Below, piece after piece: positions 1 to 8,302 of a stretch of DNA of 46,710 nt. This DNA is from Bacteroidales bacterium (GTDB lineage: Bacteria > Bacteroidota > Bacteroidia > Bacteroidales > Marinilabiliaceae). The translations under genes and the position numbers were made by a program. The stretch covers positions 1-46,710 of the forward strand of contig JALEMI010000104.1 in assembly GCA_022768325.1 (NCBI GenBank), in the 5' to 3' direction. Below the pieces are notes generated by a model. The model saw only the letters and a list, made by a program, of their open reading frames with translations. It made no database searches and had not been told where the DNA came from. Positions within the stretch are counted from its first letter, which is position 1, and every line of letters starts with the position of its first letter.

Positions 1-365
1 AACAAGTATCCGCTCGTGACGGCAATGTCCGAGTTCACCTTTTCGCTTATCAAGCTGCGATAGAAGAAAGTGTGCGTATTCGTTGGCAAACTGCAAGCCA
101 ACCAGAAGACTAACAACAAGACAGTTCCAAAAGCCAGTTTCACACCGCGTTTCTCCATGTATATGTTCTGGTTCAGGCTGTCCACAATCATTTTGGATCC
201 CAACGACGCAATGAGGAAGAAGCCTACCGACACCACCCAACACATTGCGAGCGGCCACGATGACAATAACAAATGGAGCGATTCTGCTGTCGCCCAACAG
301 CTTACAGCGGCGAATGCCACAAAAGCAATCACACAAACAAGTTTAATGAAGTTGTTCTGTTCCAT
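1..365 (-). CDS. Conserved integral membrane protein, N-terminal part (3' end outside window)
   Basis: Reading the minus strand from the ATG at 365 gives an open frame of about 121 residues that runs off the left edge without a stop. It starts MEQNNFIKLVCVIAFVAFAA and has three hydrophobic stretches (about residues 7-25, 38-55 and 77-92) separated by polar loops, one of which contains DSLNQNIYMEKRG. This looks like the start of a multi-pass inner-membrane protein of a kind I associate with uncharacterised Bacteroidales proteins; I do not know its function. An upstream in-frame ATG at 404 would add 13 residues (MISRLFIVSVIDK) before a stop at 423-425. I prefer 365 because the hydrophobic start follows directly and my recollection of relatives begins MEQN. 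Because it has no stop inside the window, an ORF finder needing both ends would miss it. Confidence 0.72.
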   Translation of the reverse strand, partial: MEQNNFIKLVCVIAFVAFAAVSCWATAESLHLLLSSWPLAMCWVVSVGFFLIASLGSKMIVDSLNQNIYMEKRGVKLAFGTVLLLVFWLACSLPTNTHTFFYRSLISEKVNSDIAVTSGYL

Positions 366-615
366 CTTGTCAATAACTGACACAATAAAAAGGCGTGAAA
401 TCATTCTCACAGCTTGTTTCTTCTAAAGGTTACCGCCAAGTGACCTATGCGCACAACAAGCACCGAATGATCCACGCCCATTAAGCGTGAACCCTCAGCT
501 CGCTTGTCCCCGTGCGCTGAATATTGGCGGTATTCTTAGAAGCAGGAACAAGAGCTAAAAGCTCATTTCGAAAAATATGTCCTCTTTACAAGTTGTCAGA
601 ACAGAAACGCCGAGT

Positions 616-641
616 AAAATAAAAATCGAGGCTGTGCCTCC
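616..641 (-). terminator. Intrinsic terminator after candidate RNA
   Basis: Minus-strand GAGGC-aca-GCCTC (628-640) is followed by GATTTTTATTTTA. The stem has only five base pairs but is GC-rich and has a clear T-tract on the minus strand. Confidence 0.5.
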
Positions 642-820
642 GTTTAGTTTGCTCTTGGGGCTATCGCCTTGCGACTCTCCCCGTCACGTTCCAATTCTCT
701 GATTATCTGTTTCTTAGTTTGTCTTTTTAGTTCAGTATTGCATTCCGACATCGTTCAACAGATGCCGCGTCCGTAATGCCCATTTTTCATTTAGACCCAC
801 TACGCACGCAAGGCTAAGAT
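616..820 (-). ncRNA. Candidate structured RNA (about 150-200 nt), family unknown
   Basis: On the minus strand, GCCTTGCG (807-814) is perfectly complementary to CGCAAGGC (666-673), which would close a domain of 149 nt. Inside it, a nested hairpin pairs GCATT with AATGC and CGGCATC with GATGTCG around an eight-base loop. About 25 nt after the closing stem, a GAGGC-aca-GCCTC hairpin followed by a T-rich run (616-641) looks like an intrinsic terminator. A competing local hairpin near the 3' side (GGGG, then TCGC-aag-GCGA, then CCCC) uses the same CGCAAGGC bases, so two folds exclude each other. The size, end pairing and large internal loop are 6S-like, but no family-defining sequence is recognised. 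It could also be a long leader for the membrane protein at 365. The weak TATCTTAG box at 814-821 overlaps the closing stem, so the true promoter is unclear. Confidence 0.4.
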
Positions 821-911
821 ACTCATAATCCCGCAACTAAATAACATTTTGTTATCCCACCCGCCCAAATTCTTCATTTTTCACCACGCCTCACCCCTCA
901 ATCACCCCCAA

Positions 912-949
912 CAAAAAAGACAACCCCCATCCGCCAAGGACAGGGGTCG
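912..949 (-). terminator. Intrinsic terminator downstream of glgB
   Basis: On the minus strand CGACCCC pairs with GGGGTTG (one G-U pair), and the stem is followed by TCTTTTTTG. It lies about 30 nt after the glgB stop codon and would end the histidine kinase-glgB transcript. Confidence 0.65.
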
Positions 950-980
950 CCTCCAATTTTTCTCTTTACCCGAAGGCTGC

Positions 981-2972
981 TTACCGTATGTGCACAATAT
1001 CCTTCCTCTTCAATATCATCGCCGAACGGCTCGGCAGGTACAGCCGCAGCATATCCTGCCCACCAAGTTTCTGCGTGTAAAAGACGAAGAACATATCGTT
1101 ACGGTCAAACCCGCCAAATCGTCCCTCGTCCGTCGAGAGGACTATGCTATAACGTCCCGCCGGAACGGGTATCGCGTAGTCCGTATACGACTGCGACGGG
1201 CTGAAGTTGAAGACGACAAGGTAGTCGCCACGCCCAAAGGCCAAGACCTGGGTCGGGTCGTAGTCATAATACCTGTACGGATAGCTCGGCTCGGGCAATT
1301 GCTTGAAGATGTCTATCATCTCGCGCTCAAAGTCCACCAGGTAATGGTAACGCAGGTAGTCCGCCTTAGCCAATCCCCACTGACGACGGGCGTACTTGTA
1401 GCTCCACCCGTTGCCCTCGCGCGGGAAGTCTATCCACTCGGGGTGTCCAAACTCGTTGCCCATGAAGGTCAGGTAGCCGCCCGTCGACGTGAAGAGCGTC
1501 ACGAGGCGTATCATCTTGTGCAAGGCTATGCCACGGTCCACGCTCATGTTCTGGCTCTCCAGGTTCATGTCCGTGTACATGTCCTTGTCTATCAGGCGGA
1601 AGATTATCGTCTTGTCGCCCACAAGTGCCTGGTCGTGGCTCTCCGCGTAGTTTATCACCTTCTCCTCAGGTCTGTGCAGCTGCAACTCGTAGAATATGCG
1701 CCCAACGGGCCATTTCTCGTCGGGCACCTCCTTTATCAACTTTATCCAGTAGTCGGGGATTCCCATCGAGAGGCGGTAGTCAAACCCTACGCCGCAAGCC
1801 TCAATAGGTCCGGCAATGCCAGGGTATCCGCTCATCTCTTCGGCAATGGTTATCGCCTCCGGCCGCACGGCGTGTATCAACTTGTTGGCCATCATCAGGT
1901 AACTGATGGCGTCCTCGTCCTCGTTGGCGCGGAAGTAGTCCGCGTAGCACGTGAAGTCTTTGCCCAGTCCGTGGTCATAATAGAGCATACTCGTGACGCC
2001 GTCAAAACGGAAGCCGTCAAAGTGATACTCTTCCAACCACCATCTGCAGTTCGAGAGCAAGAATCGCAATGTCTCCGTCTTCCCGTAGTTGAAGCATCGG
2101 CTGTCCCATGCGGGGTGGTTTCCCCTGTCGCCCGCATGAAAATAGAGGTCCAACGTGCCGTCCAATCGCGAGATGCCTTCGTTCTCGTTCTTCACGGCGT
2201 GCGAGTGAACAATGTCCATGATTACGGCAATCCCGTGGCTATGCGCCTCGTCAATAAGGCGTTTCAAGTCCTCTGGCTCGCCAAATCGGCTGCTCGCCGC
2301 GTAGAAGCTCGATACGTGGTATCCAAAGCTGCCGTAATACGGGTGCTCCTGTATGGCCATGAGCTGCAGGGTGTTATACCCCGTCTCCACAATGTACGGC
2401 AATACGTTTTTACGGAAGTCTTCGTATGTCGCAACGCCCTCTTTCTCGCCGCTCATGCCAATGTGAGCCTCATATATCAGGCGCGGCTCTTTGCCAATCT
2501 TGAAGTCCTGGTCGGTCCATTTGAACGGCTTGAAGTCCCACGCCTGAGCGTCAAACATTTTCGTCTCTTCGTCCTGGACCACGCGCCCAATGTACGCGGG
2601 TATTCTCTCGCCCTGTCCGCCAACCCAGTGTACCGACATTTTGAATTTGTCGCCATGCCGTATCACGTCGTCGGGAATCTCTATCTCCCAGTTGCCAAAT
2701 TCCAGGCGATGCATCTTATATCGCTCGTCCTCTTTCCATTTCGAGAATTCGCCTACCACGTATATCTCCGTCGCGCTCGGCGCCCATTCGCGCAATGTCC
2801 ATCGTCCGTCCTTATGGTGCATTCCGTAGTATTCATACGCTCGCGAAAATTCATCCAACGGGCCGCACGTGTCCTTTATTTCCTCAAGCCGCGCTATTGT
2901 GCGCTTGCGACGGTTGTCCAATATCTGCGCATACGGCTTCAGGTACTGATCCGTCTCGTATATCGGCATCAT
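981..2972 (-). CDS. glgB: 1,4-alpha-glucan branching enzyme, eukaryotic-type (GH13_8)
   Basis: Cytoplasmic enzyme that makes alpha-1,6 branches in glycogen by cutting and transferring alpha-1,4 chains. The 663-residue protein has an N-terminal CBM48-like domain (about 25-125, with REWAPSATEIYVVGEFSKW), then the GH13 barrel: region I DIVHSHAVKN (253-262), region II DGFRFDGV with nucleophile Asp324, region III AEEMSG with acid/base Glu378, region IV ESHDQALVGDKT with Asp447. SHDQALVGDKT and the overall layout match the eukaryotic-like branching enzymes used by Bacteroidota rather than E. coli GlgB. Two adjacent ATG codons (2972, 2969) are possible starts. It lies 50 nt after the histidine kinase at 3023-4333 on the same strand, so the two are probably cotranscribed. 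A long antisense frame over this gene is a shadow. Confidence 0.95.
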   Translation of the reverse strand: MMPIYETDQYLKPYAQILDNRRKRTIARLEEIKDTCGPLDEFSRAYEYYGMHHKDGRWTLREWAPSATEIYVVGEFSKWKEDERYKMHRLEFGNWEIEIPDDVIRHGDKFKMSVHWVGGQGERIPAYIGRVVQDEETKMFDAQAWDFKPFKWTDQDFKIGKEPRLIYEAHIGMSGEKEGVATYEDFRKNVLPYIVETGYNTLQLMAIQEHPYYGSFGYHVSSFYAASSRFGEPEDLKRLIDEAHSHGIAVIMDIVHSHAVKNENEGISRLDGTLDLYFHAGDRGNHPAWDSRCFNYGKTETLRFLLSNCRWWLEEYHFDGFRFDGVTSMLYYDHGLGKDFTCYADYFRANEDEDAISYLMMANKLIHAVRPEAITIAEEMSGYPGIAGPIEACGVGFDYRLSMGIPDYWIKLIKEVPDEKWPVGRIFYELQLHRPEEKVINYAESHDQALVGDKTIIFRLIDKDMYTDMNLESQNMSVDRGIALHKMIRLVTLFTSTGGYLTFMGNEFGHPEWIDFPREGNGWSYKYARRQWGLAKADYLRYHYLVDFEREMIDIFKQLPEPSYPYRYYDYDPTQVLAFGRGDYLVVFNFSPSQSYTDYAIPVPAGRYSIVLSTDEGRFGGFDRNDMFFVFYTQKLGGQDMLRLYLPSRSAMILKRKDIVHIR

Positions 2973-3022
2973 AGTCTCTTCTTGTTTAGTGTTATTAGTC
3001 TGGTGGGGAGATGGGGGTGTCT

Positions 3023-4333
3023 CTAAAGTTTATCTGTCGGAATCGTGAAGTTGACGCACGCGCCGTTCCGGTACGCCGTGTCAACCCATATCTTGCCGCC
3101 ACACAGCGACAAGTATTTGGCGGCCACTGCCAGTCCTATGCCTTTGCCCTTGCCTACGTCGTCCATCGATACGTCGCCAAACATATCGAATACAACTTTT
3201 TCCGAGCCGGGCTTGAAGCCAGGCCCCGTGTCCGTGACGCAGAATGCGGCCTCTTTGTGGTTCACCACGTACGAGATGGTTATCTTGCCGCTCGTCGTGA
3301 ATCGGCAGCTGTTGTCCAAAATTTGTGAGAGTACTTTTGTAATTATCTCGTCGCTGTTCCAGATGGTGTCGTTCGGGGCTTTCAGCGAGAATACGGTCTC
3401 AATCTCCACGTCCTTCCCCTCTTTGCGCAAGATTTCCTGGTATTTCATCTTGATTTTCGTCAGCATCTCGTTCAGCTGGACGGGGCAGGCGGGTTTGAGC
3501 ATATAGTTGCTCTGCAGTTTCGAGATTTCTACGAGGTTGTCAATTACGTTCAGTAGCTGGTAGCCGCTCTGACGGACAATGTCTATGAATTTCGCCCTTT
3601 CGGCCTCGTCCTCCGTCTTGTCGAGCAGGTCCGCAAAGCCGATTATCACGTTCATCGGCGTGCGTATCTCGTGGCTTAGGTTGGTCAAGAATATGCTCTT
3701 CAGCTGCTGGCTCTCCGCCGTAAGCTCGCGCTCACGCCGCAAGTCGGTGCTTATCACCTCAATGCTCTGGTTCAACGAGGCTATCCTCTGCTCACACTGG
3801 CGCACGTCCTGGCGCAGCTTTACGCACCGCACCTCGGCCTCCATCAGCGGTGCCAAGATGTGCATCAGCCGCACTTTGCCGTCAATGTCGGTCAGTCTGT
3901 CGGTCGAGATGCCCAACAAGATGCCTACCAGCATGTTACGCTCGTTCTTCACGGGCACGGAGATGAATCCCGTACCGCCAATGACGTTGAATGGAAGTGT
4001 CGATATTATCGACTCCGCGTCCGCACTCGCCATTGGCTGAGTATGCATCCACGAGAATACAGTCCCTCGGGGGCACATGGTCCGCTCCGATGAGTCGACT
4101 ACCATGTATTTGTTTTGCCCAGGCAATTTCTGACACAACGCCACTACGTGACAATGCGTCATCGCCGCCATGTCTTCCAGGCGTTTCAGCAAATCATTAT
4201 AGCCAACCGACGAGAGCAATTTCTTGACGTTGTCAATGTTATGCTCCACAAACTCCGCCGTCGTCGAGTATTCCTCGTTCCGCGACTTGCCGGCTCCGCG
4301 TTTCTTCCGGCTAAATAGGTTCTTGAATATCAT
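3023..4333 (-). CDS. Soluble sensor histidine kinase with GAF-like N-terminal domain
   Basis: A 436-residue histidine kinase without signal peptide or membrane segment, so it should sense a cytoplasmic signal. Residues about 25-170 form a GAF-like region (MTHCHVVALCQ, TGFISVPVKNERNMLVGILLG), residues 170-215 are a predicted coiled coil, and the HisKA H-box is SHEIRTPMN with His221. The ATPase domain has the N-box around Asn341 (LSQILDNSCRF), G1 DTGPGF (368-373) and G2 GKGKGIGL (394-401). There is no receiver domain and no adjacent response regulator, so it is an orphan kinase. It is first in an apparent operon with glgB; whether it controls glycogen metabolism is only inference. A perfect TAnnTTTG box lies 32 nt upstream. 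Confidence 0.88.
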   Translation of the reverse strand: MIFKNLFSRKKRGAGKSRNEEYSTTAEFVEHNIDNVKKLLSSVGYNDLLKRLEDMAAMTHCHVVALCQKLPGQNKYMVVDSSERTMCPRGTVFSWMHTQPMASADAESIISTLPFNVIGGTGFISVPVKNERNMLVGILLGISTDRLTDIDGKVRLMHILAPLMEAEVRCVKLRQDVRQCEQRIASLNQSIEVISTDLRRERELTAESQQLKSIFLTNLSHEIRTPMNVIIGFADLLDKTEDEAERAKFIDIVRQSGYQLLNVIDNLVEISKLQSNYMLKPACPVQLNEMLTKIKMKYQEILRKEGKDVEIETVFSLKAPNDTIWNSDEIITKVLSQILDNSCRFTTSGKITISYVVNHKEAAFCVTDTGPGFKPGSEKVVFDMFGDVSMDDVGKGKGIGLAVAAKYLSLCGGKIWVDTAYRNGACVNFTIPTDKL

Positions 4334-4364
4334 GTGCAGACAACGTTTCTTAACGTTCTATTCA

Positions 4365-4372
4365 CAAATATA
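4365..4372 (-). promoter_or_regulatory. Bacteroidota -7 box for histidine kinase-glgB
   Basis: Minus-strand TATATTTG matches the TAnnTTTG consensus exactly and gives a leader of about 25 nt before the ATG at 4333. No clear TTTG -33 box is seen at the expected distance. Confidence 0.6.
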
Positions 4373-4430
4373 ATAATTTATTCTCACCTCCTATCAGCTC
4401 TACGCTCCCTCGCCTCTCGCCTTTTTTAAC

Positions 4431-4438
4431 TAACTTTG
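4431..4438 (+). promoter_or_regulatory. Bacteroidota -7 box for lepA
   Basis: TAACTTTG matches TAnnTTTG exactly and gives a leader of about 45 nt before lepA. The divergent kinase-glgB promoter lies about 60 nt away on the other strand. The -33 region is not conserved. Confidence 0.6.
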
Positions 4439-4490
4439 CCTTATTCGCACTTTTGGCAATTCTAATCGTCTCTTTCGACCACTTGTTCAG

Positions 4491-6281
4491 ATGGAAAATA
4501 TTAGGAATTTCTGCATCATAGCCCACATCGACCACGGCAAGAGCACTCTCGCCGACCGCCTCCTCGAGTACACAAAAACCGTCAAGGCGCAAGATATGCA
4601 GGCGCAAGTCCTCGACGACATGGATCTCGAACGAGAACGAGGAATCACCATCAAGAGCCACGCCATCCAGATGGATTATGAGCAAGACGGCAAAAAATAC
4701 GTGCTCAATCTCATCGACACCCCAGGCCACGTCGATTTCAGCTACGAGGTCAGCCGCTCCATCGCCGCCTGCGAGGGCGCTCTGCTCGTCGTCGACGCCA
4801 GCCAAGGGATTCAAGCCCAAACCATTTCAAATCTCTACCAGGCCATCGACCACGATCTCGTGATTATCCCCGTAATCAACAAGATCGATATGCCCAGCGC
4901 CAATCCCGAGGAGGTGGAGGACGAGATTATCGATCTCATCGGCTGCGACCGCTCCGAGATTCTCCGCGCCAGCGGCAAGACGGGTCAAGGCATCCCCGAT
5001 GTCCTCCGCGCCATCGTCGAGCGTGTCCCCCACCCCGTCGGAGACCCCAAGGCTCCCCTCCAGTGCCTTATTTTCGATTCCGTTTTCAATTCGTTCCGCG
5101 GTATCATTGCCTATTATAAGGTGGTCAACGGCGAGATTTCCAAAGGCGATATGGTCAAGTTCGTCGCCACAGGCCGCGAATACGATGCCGACGAGGTCGG
5201 CGTCCTCCGCCTCGATATGGAGCCCCGCAAGACGCTCAAGACGGGCGATGTCGGCTACATCATCTCAGGCATCAAGACCAGCCGCGAAGTCAAGGTGGGC
5301 GACACCATCACCCACGTCGACCGCCCTTGCACCGCCGCCATCGACGGTTTCGCCGAGGTCAAGCCAATGGTCTTCGCCGGCATCTACCCCATCGATACCG
5401 CCGACTACGAGGAACTCCGCGCGTCCATCGAGAAGCTCCAGCTCAACGACGCTTCCCTCACCTACACCCCCGAGAGTTCCATGGCCCTCGGCTTCGGCTT
5501 CCGATGCGGTTTCCTCGGCCTTCTCCATCTCGAAATCATCCAGGAGAGGCTCGAGAGGGAGTTCAACATGAGCGTCATCACCACCGTCCCAAACGTCACA
5601 TACAAGGCTTTCACCAAGAAAGGCGAGGTTGTCGATGTCTACACTCCCTCAGCCCTCCCCGAGCCTACCGTCATCGACCACGTCGAGGAGCCTTACATCA
5701 AGGCGCAGATCATCACTAAGTCCGAATACATCGGCTCCATCATGAAGCTCTGCCTCCAAAAGCGTGGCATCCAAACAGGCCAAAACTATATCACCACAGA
5801 CCGTGTCGAGCTGAATTTCGATATGCCTCTCGCCGAGATTGTCTTCGATTTCTACGACAAGCTGAAGAGCATCAGCCGCGGCTACGCGTCGTTCGATTAC
5901 CACCCCATCGGCTACCGCCCAAGCCGTCTCGTCAAGACCGACATCCTCCTCAACGGCGAGCGTGTCGATGCCCTGTCCGCACTCACCTACATCGACAATG
6001 CCGAGACCATCGGCCGCAAGATGTGCCTAAAGCTCAAGGAGCTCATCCCGCGCCAACAGTTCGACGTGGCCGTCCAAGCCGCCATAGGTGCCAAGATTAT
6101 CGCTCGCGAGACAATCAAGGCCGTCCGCAAAGATGTCACGGCCAAGTGCTACGGCGGCGATGTCTCCCGTAAGCGCAAGCTGCTCGAAAAGCAAAAGGAG
6201 GGCAAGAAGCGAATGAAGCAAATCGGCAGTGTCGAGGTCCCACAAAAAGCTTTCCTCGCGGTCCTCAAACTCGACGATTAA
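4491..6281 (+). CDS. lepA: Elongation factor 4 (LepA), translational GTPase
   Basis: Ribosome-associated GTPase of the EF-G family, thought to act on stalled or back-translocated ribosomes and in 30S biogenesis. The 596 residues start [20 protein letters not shown]; the P-loop is AHIDHGKS, switch II has DTPGHVDF, the guanine-specific motif is NKID, and the end is the LepA-type C-terminal domain ([20 protein letters not shown], then [20 protein letters not shown]). Full length for the family. Codon use is extreme for C-ending codons (CTC, GTC, ATC, CGC). The gene appears monocistronic, with its own promoter and a terminator shared with the convergent purE. Confidence 0.98.
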   Translation: MENIRNFCIIAHIDHGKSTLADRLLEYTKTVKAQDMQAQVLDDMDLERERGITIKSHAIQMDYEQDGKKYVLNLIDTPGHVDFSYEVSRSIAACEGALLVVDASQGIQAQTISNLYQAIDHDLVIIPVINKIDMPSANPEEVEDEIIDLIGCDRSEILRASGKTGQGIPDVLRAIVERVPHPVGDPKAPLQCLIFDSVFNSFRGIIAYYKVVNGEISKGDMVKFVATGREYDADEVGVLRLDMEPRKTLKTGDVGYIISGIKTSREVKVGDTITHVDRPCTAAIDGFAEVKPMVFAGIYPIDTADYEELRASIEKLQLNDASLTYTPESSMALGFGFRCGFLGLLHLEIIQERLEREFNMSVITTVPNVTYKAFTKKGEVVDVYTPSALPEPTVIDHVEEPYIKAQIITKSEYIGSIMKLCLQKRGIQTGQNYITTDRVELNFDMPLAEIVFDFYDKLKSISRGYASFDYHPIGYRPSRLVKTDILLNGERVDALSALTYIDNAETIGRKMCLKLKELIPRQQFDVAVQAAIGAKIIARETIKAVRKDVTAKCYGGDVSRKRKLLEKQKEGKKRMKQIGSVEVPQKAFLAVLKLDD

Positions 6282-6295
6282 CACCCCACTCTATC

Positions 6296-6336
6296 AAAAA
6301 AGCGGCATGGCACAACGCCACGCCGCTTTCTCTTTT
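6296..6336. terminator. Bidirectional terminator between lepA and purE
   Basis: GCGGC-a-TGGC pairs with GCCA-c-GCCGC around a five-base loop (6302-6326). An A-run precedes it and TTTCTCTTTT follows, so it can end transcripts from both convergent genes. Confidence 0.85.
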
Positions 6337-6355
6337 ATCGGTTATCGCGAATCCG

Positions 6356-6871
6356 CTAATTGGTCTTAAATTTCCACTCTTTCCTTTCAGCCAGCTCTTT
6401 GTTGGCTTTCTCAATCTTTTTCTCCAGCCCCGCCTTAAAGGCCGCTACTTTCTTCGCCGCCTCGGGGTCGCCAACGCCAAGTATCTGGAGTGCCAAGATT
6501 GCCGCGTTCTGAGCCGCGTTCAGCCCCACCGTCGCAACGGGGATTCCAGGAGGCATCTGAATCATCGACAACATCGAGTCCCATCCGTCCATCGAGATTG
6601 AGGCTTTGATAGGTACGCCAATCACGGGCAGTGTCGTTGCCGCGGCAATCACGCCCGGCAGGTGAGCCGCTCCGCCAGCTGCCGCAATGATTACCTTTAT
6701 CCCCCGCTCTGCCGCGCCCTCCGCAAAGGCAAGTACCTGATGCGGCGTGCGGTGTGCCGAGAGGGCGTTCACCTCAAAGGCTATCTCCTGTTGTTCCAAA
6801 AAGTTAAGCGCCGACTCCATGACCGGCAGGTCCGAGGTCGAGCCCATGATGATACTCACTACGGGTTTCAT
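6356..6871 (-). CDS. purE: N5-carboxyaminoimidazole ribonucleotide mutase
   Basis: Purine-synthesis enzyme that converts N5-CAIR to CAIR in the cytoplasm. The 171-residue protein has the class I PurE signature: [12 protein letters not shown] near the N-terminus, [20 protein letters not shown] and GVPIKAS, then [19 protein letters not shown]. It starts at the ATG at 6871, about 30 nt after a near-consensus box (TATCTTTA). It converges on lepA and diverges from hpt, another purine gene, so the intergenic region 6872-7019 carries two divergent purine promoters. I see no PurR-like operator or purine riboswitch in it. Confidence 0.96.
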   Translation of the reverse strand: MKPVVSIIMGSTSDLPVMESALNFLEQQEIAFEVNALSAHRTPHQVLAFAEGAAERGIKVIIAAAGGAAHLPGVIAAATTLPVIGVPIKASISMDGWDSMLSMIQMPPGIPVATVGLNAAQNAAILALQILGVGDPEAAKKVAAFKAGLEKKIEKANKELAERKEWKFKTN

Positions 6872-6900
6872 TATGTTCTTCGTTTTTTATGTTCTTGACG

Positions 6901-6908
6901 TAAAGATA
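6901..6908 (-). promoter_or_regulatory. Probable -7 box for purE
   Basis: Minus-strand TATCTTTA differs from TAnnTTTG only at the last base and sits about 30 nt before the purE ATG. Confidence 0.4.
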
Positions 6909-6949
6909 TTTATTGCAACCCATTTCTCGCACGTCAAAATAAAATTTCC

Positions 6950-6957
6950 TACTTTTG
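6950..6957 (+). promoter_or_regulatory. Bacteroidota -7 box for hpt-adk-obgE
   Basis: TACTTTTG is an exact TAnnTTTG match and lies 62 nt before the hpt ATG. It faces away from the purE promoter about 45 nt to its left. Confidence 0.6.
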
Positions 6958-7019
6958 CCGACTGTTAGGCTTCATTTTTCGCCTGACGCCCTCCATGTCT
7001 TTCACTTTCTCCATTCGCA

Positions 7020-7556
7020 ATGGCAAGAGTAACAATCCTCGACAAGACTTTCGAGACTTCATACCCCGAGTCGCAAATCAAAGATGCCGTCTCCAAAGTG
7101 GCGCAAGCCATCAATAACGACCTCAAAGGTAGCGACCCGCTCTTCTTGTGCGTCCTCAATGGCGCATTCATGTTCGCCGCCGACCTCATGAAGTTGGTCA
7201 ACATCCCCTCCAAGATCTCTTTCGTCAAGTTCGCTTCCTACGAAGGGACGCAGTCCACGGGCGTCGTCAAGCAGCTCATCGGACTTAATGAGGATCTCAC
7301 AGGCCGAACGGTCGTCATCATCGAGGATATTGTCGACACGGGCATCACCATCGAGGGCCTCGTCAAGCAGTGCAAGGATAAGGGCGCAGCCGATGTCCGC
7401 GTTGCAACAATGCTCTTCAAACCCCAAAACTGCAAGATCAATTTCAAACCCGACTACGTCGCCATCGAGATTCCCAACGATTTCATCGTCGGCTATGGTC
7501 TCGACTACGACGGCTATGGTCGCAATATCCCCGAGATTCTGACTCTCGTCAAGTAG
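7020..7556 (+). CDS. hpt: Hypoxanthine phosphoribosyltransferase
   Basis: Purine-salvage enzyme that makes IMP (and usually GMP) from the base and PRPP. The 178 residues carry the PRPP-binding loop VVIIEDIVDTGITI, the N-terminal KISFVKFASYEGTQSTG segment with the flexible loop, and the C-terminal PDYVAIEIPNDFIVGYGLDYDG, typical of HPRT. Length is normal. It is the first gene of hpt-adk-obgE: adk follows after 46 nt with no terminator between them. Confidence 0.95.
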   Translation: MARVTILDKTFETSYPESQIKDAVSKVAQAINNDLKGSDPLFLCVLNGAFMFAADLMKLVNIPSKISFVKFASYEGTQSTGVVKQLIGLNEDLTGRTVVIIEDIVDTGITIEGLVKQCKDKGAADVRVATMLFKPQNCKINFKPDYVAIEIPNDFIVGYGLDYDGYGRNIPEILTLVK

Positions 7557-7602
7557 TTTCAACTTTTCCCGTTTTCATTCATACTTTTTCTCCAAGAAAA
7601 AA

Positions 7603-8175
7603 ATGCTCAACATCGTCATTTTCGGCCCTCCAGGATCTGGCAAAGGCACTCAGAGCGAGAACCTTATCAAGGAGTACAACCTCGCACACATATCCACTGG
7701 CGACCTTCTCCGCAAGGAAATCAACACCAACACCGAGCTCGGCGCTCTCGCTAAGAGCTACATCGACAAGGGCGAGCTCGTCCCCGATGAGGTCATCATC
7801 AACATGATCGATTCCTACCTCGACAGGATGGGACGCGTCAACGGCGTCATCTTCGACGGCTTCCCACGCACCGTCGCTCAGGCCGGCGCTCTCCGCGACC
7901 TCCTCAAGACCTACAAGACGAAAATCAACGTCTGCCTCAACCTCGAGGTCCCCAACGATGAGCTCATGAAGCGTCTCATCGAGAGGGGCAAGACCAGCGG
8001 CCGCTCCGACGACAACGAGGAGACCATCGCTAAGCGTCTCGCCACCTACGAGAAGCAGACAAAGCCCGTCCTCGATTTCTACAAGAAGGAAGGCGTCGCC
8101 GCCAACATCAAGGGTATCGGCGAGATCAGCGCCATCTTCGACGACATCAAGGCAGCTGTCGACGCCAAGAAATAA
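7603..8175 (+). CDS. adk: Adenylate kinase (short LID form)
   Basis: Converts ATP plus AMP to two ADP. The 190-residue protein has P-loop GPPGSGKGTQ (8-17), the AMP-site segment HISTGDLLR, DGFPRT, and the LID stretch ERGKTSGRSDDNEE. The LID is short and has no Cys4 zinc site, as usual in Bacteroidota. It sits between hpt and obgE in the same direction, so it is very likely the middle gene of a three-gene transcript; a long imperfect hairpin lies in the 127-nt gap before obgE. Confidence 0.97.
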   Translation: MLNIVIFGPPGSGKGTQSENLIKEYNLAHISTGDLLRKEINTNTELGALAKSYIDKGELVPDEVIINMIDSYLDRMGRVNGVIFDGFPRTVAQAGALRDLLKTYKTKINVCLNLEVPNDELMKRLIERGKTSGRSDDNEETIAKRLATYEKQTKPVLDFYKKEGVAANIKGIGEISAIFDDIKAAVDAKK

Positions 8176-8196
8176 TTAGCCCGACAGCTCACGCTA

Positions 8197-8250
8197 AGAC
8201 CCTGCCGCCCCGCTCCCACGATTCTCACGCGGGATGGGGCGACAGGGTTT
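8197..8250 (+). other. Long intergenic hairpin between adk and obgE
   Basis: ACCCTG-c-CGCCCC (8199-8211) pairs with GGGGCG-a-CAGGGT (8236-8248), with a further TCCC/GGGA pairing inside the loop. Only three Ts follow, so it is a weak terminator at best. It may partly end transcription or set a processing point between adk and obgE. Confidence 0.5.
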
Positions 8251-8302
8251 ACACTTAAATCAACCAAACCACTCATTAACAACCTATTAAACATCTCACA
8301 CC

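Noticed and set aside
849-3026. Plus-strand open frame of 725 codons over glgB
   Set aside because: It is the antisense shadow of glgB, which has all GH13 motifs; the antisense protein has no recognisable domain and its length comes from codon bias.
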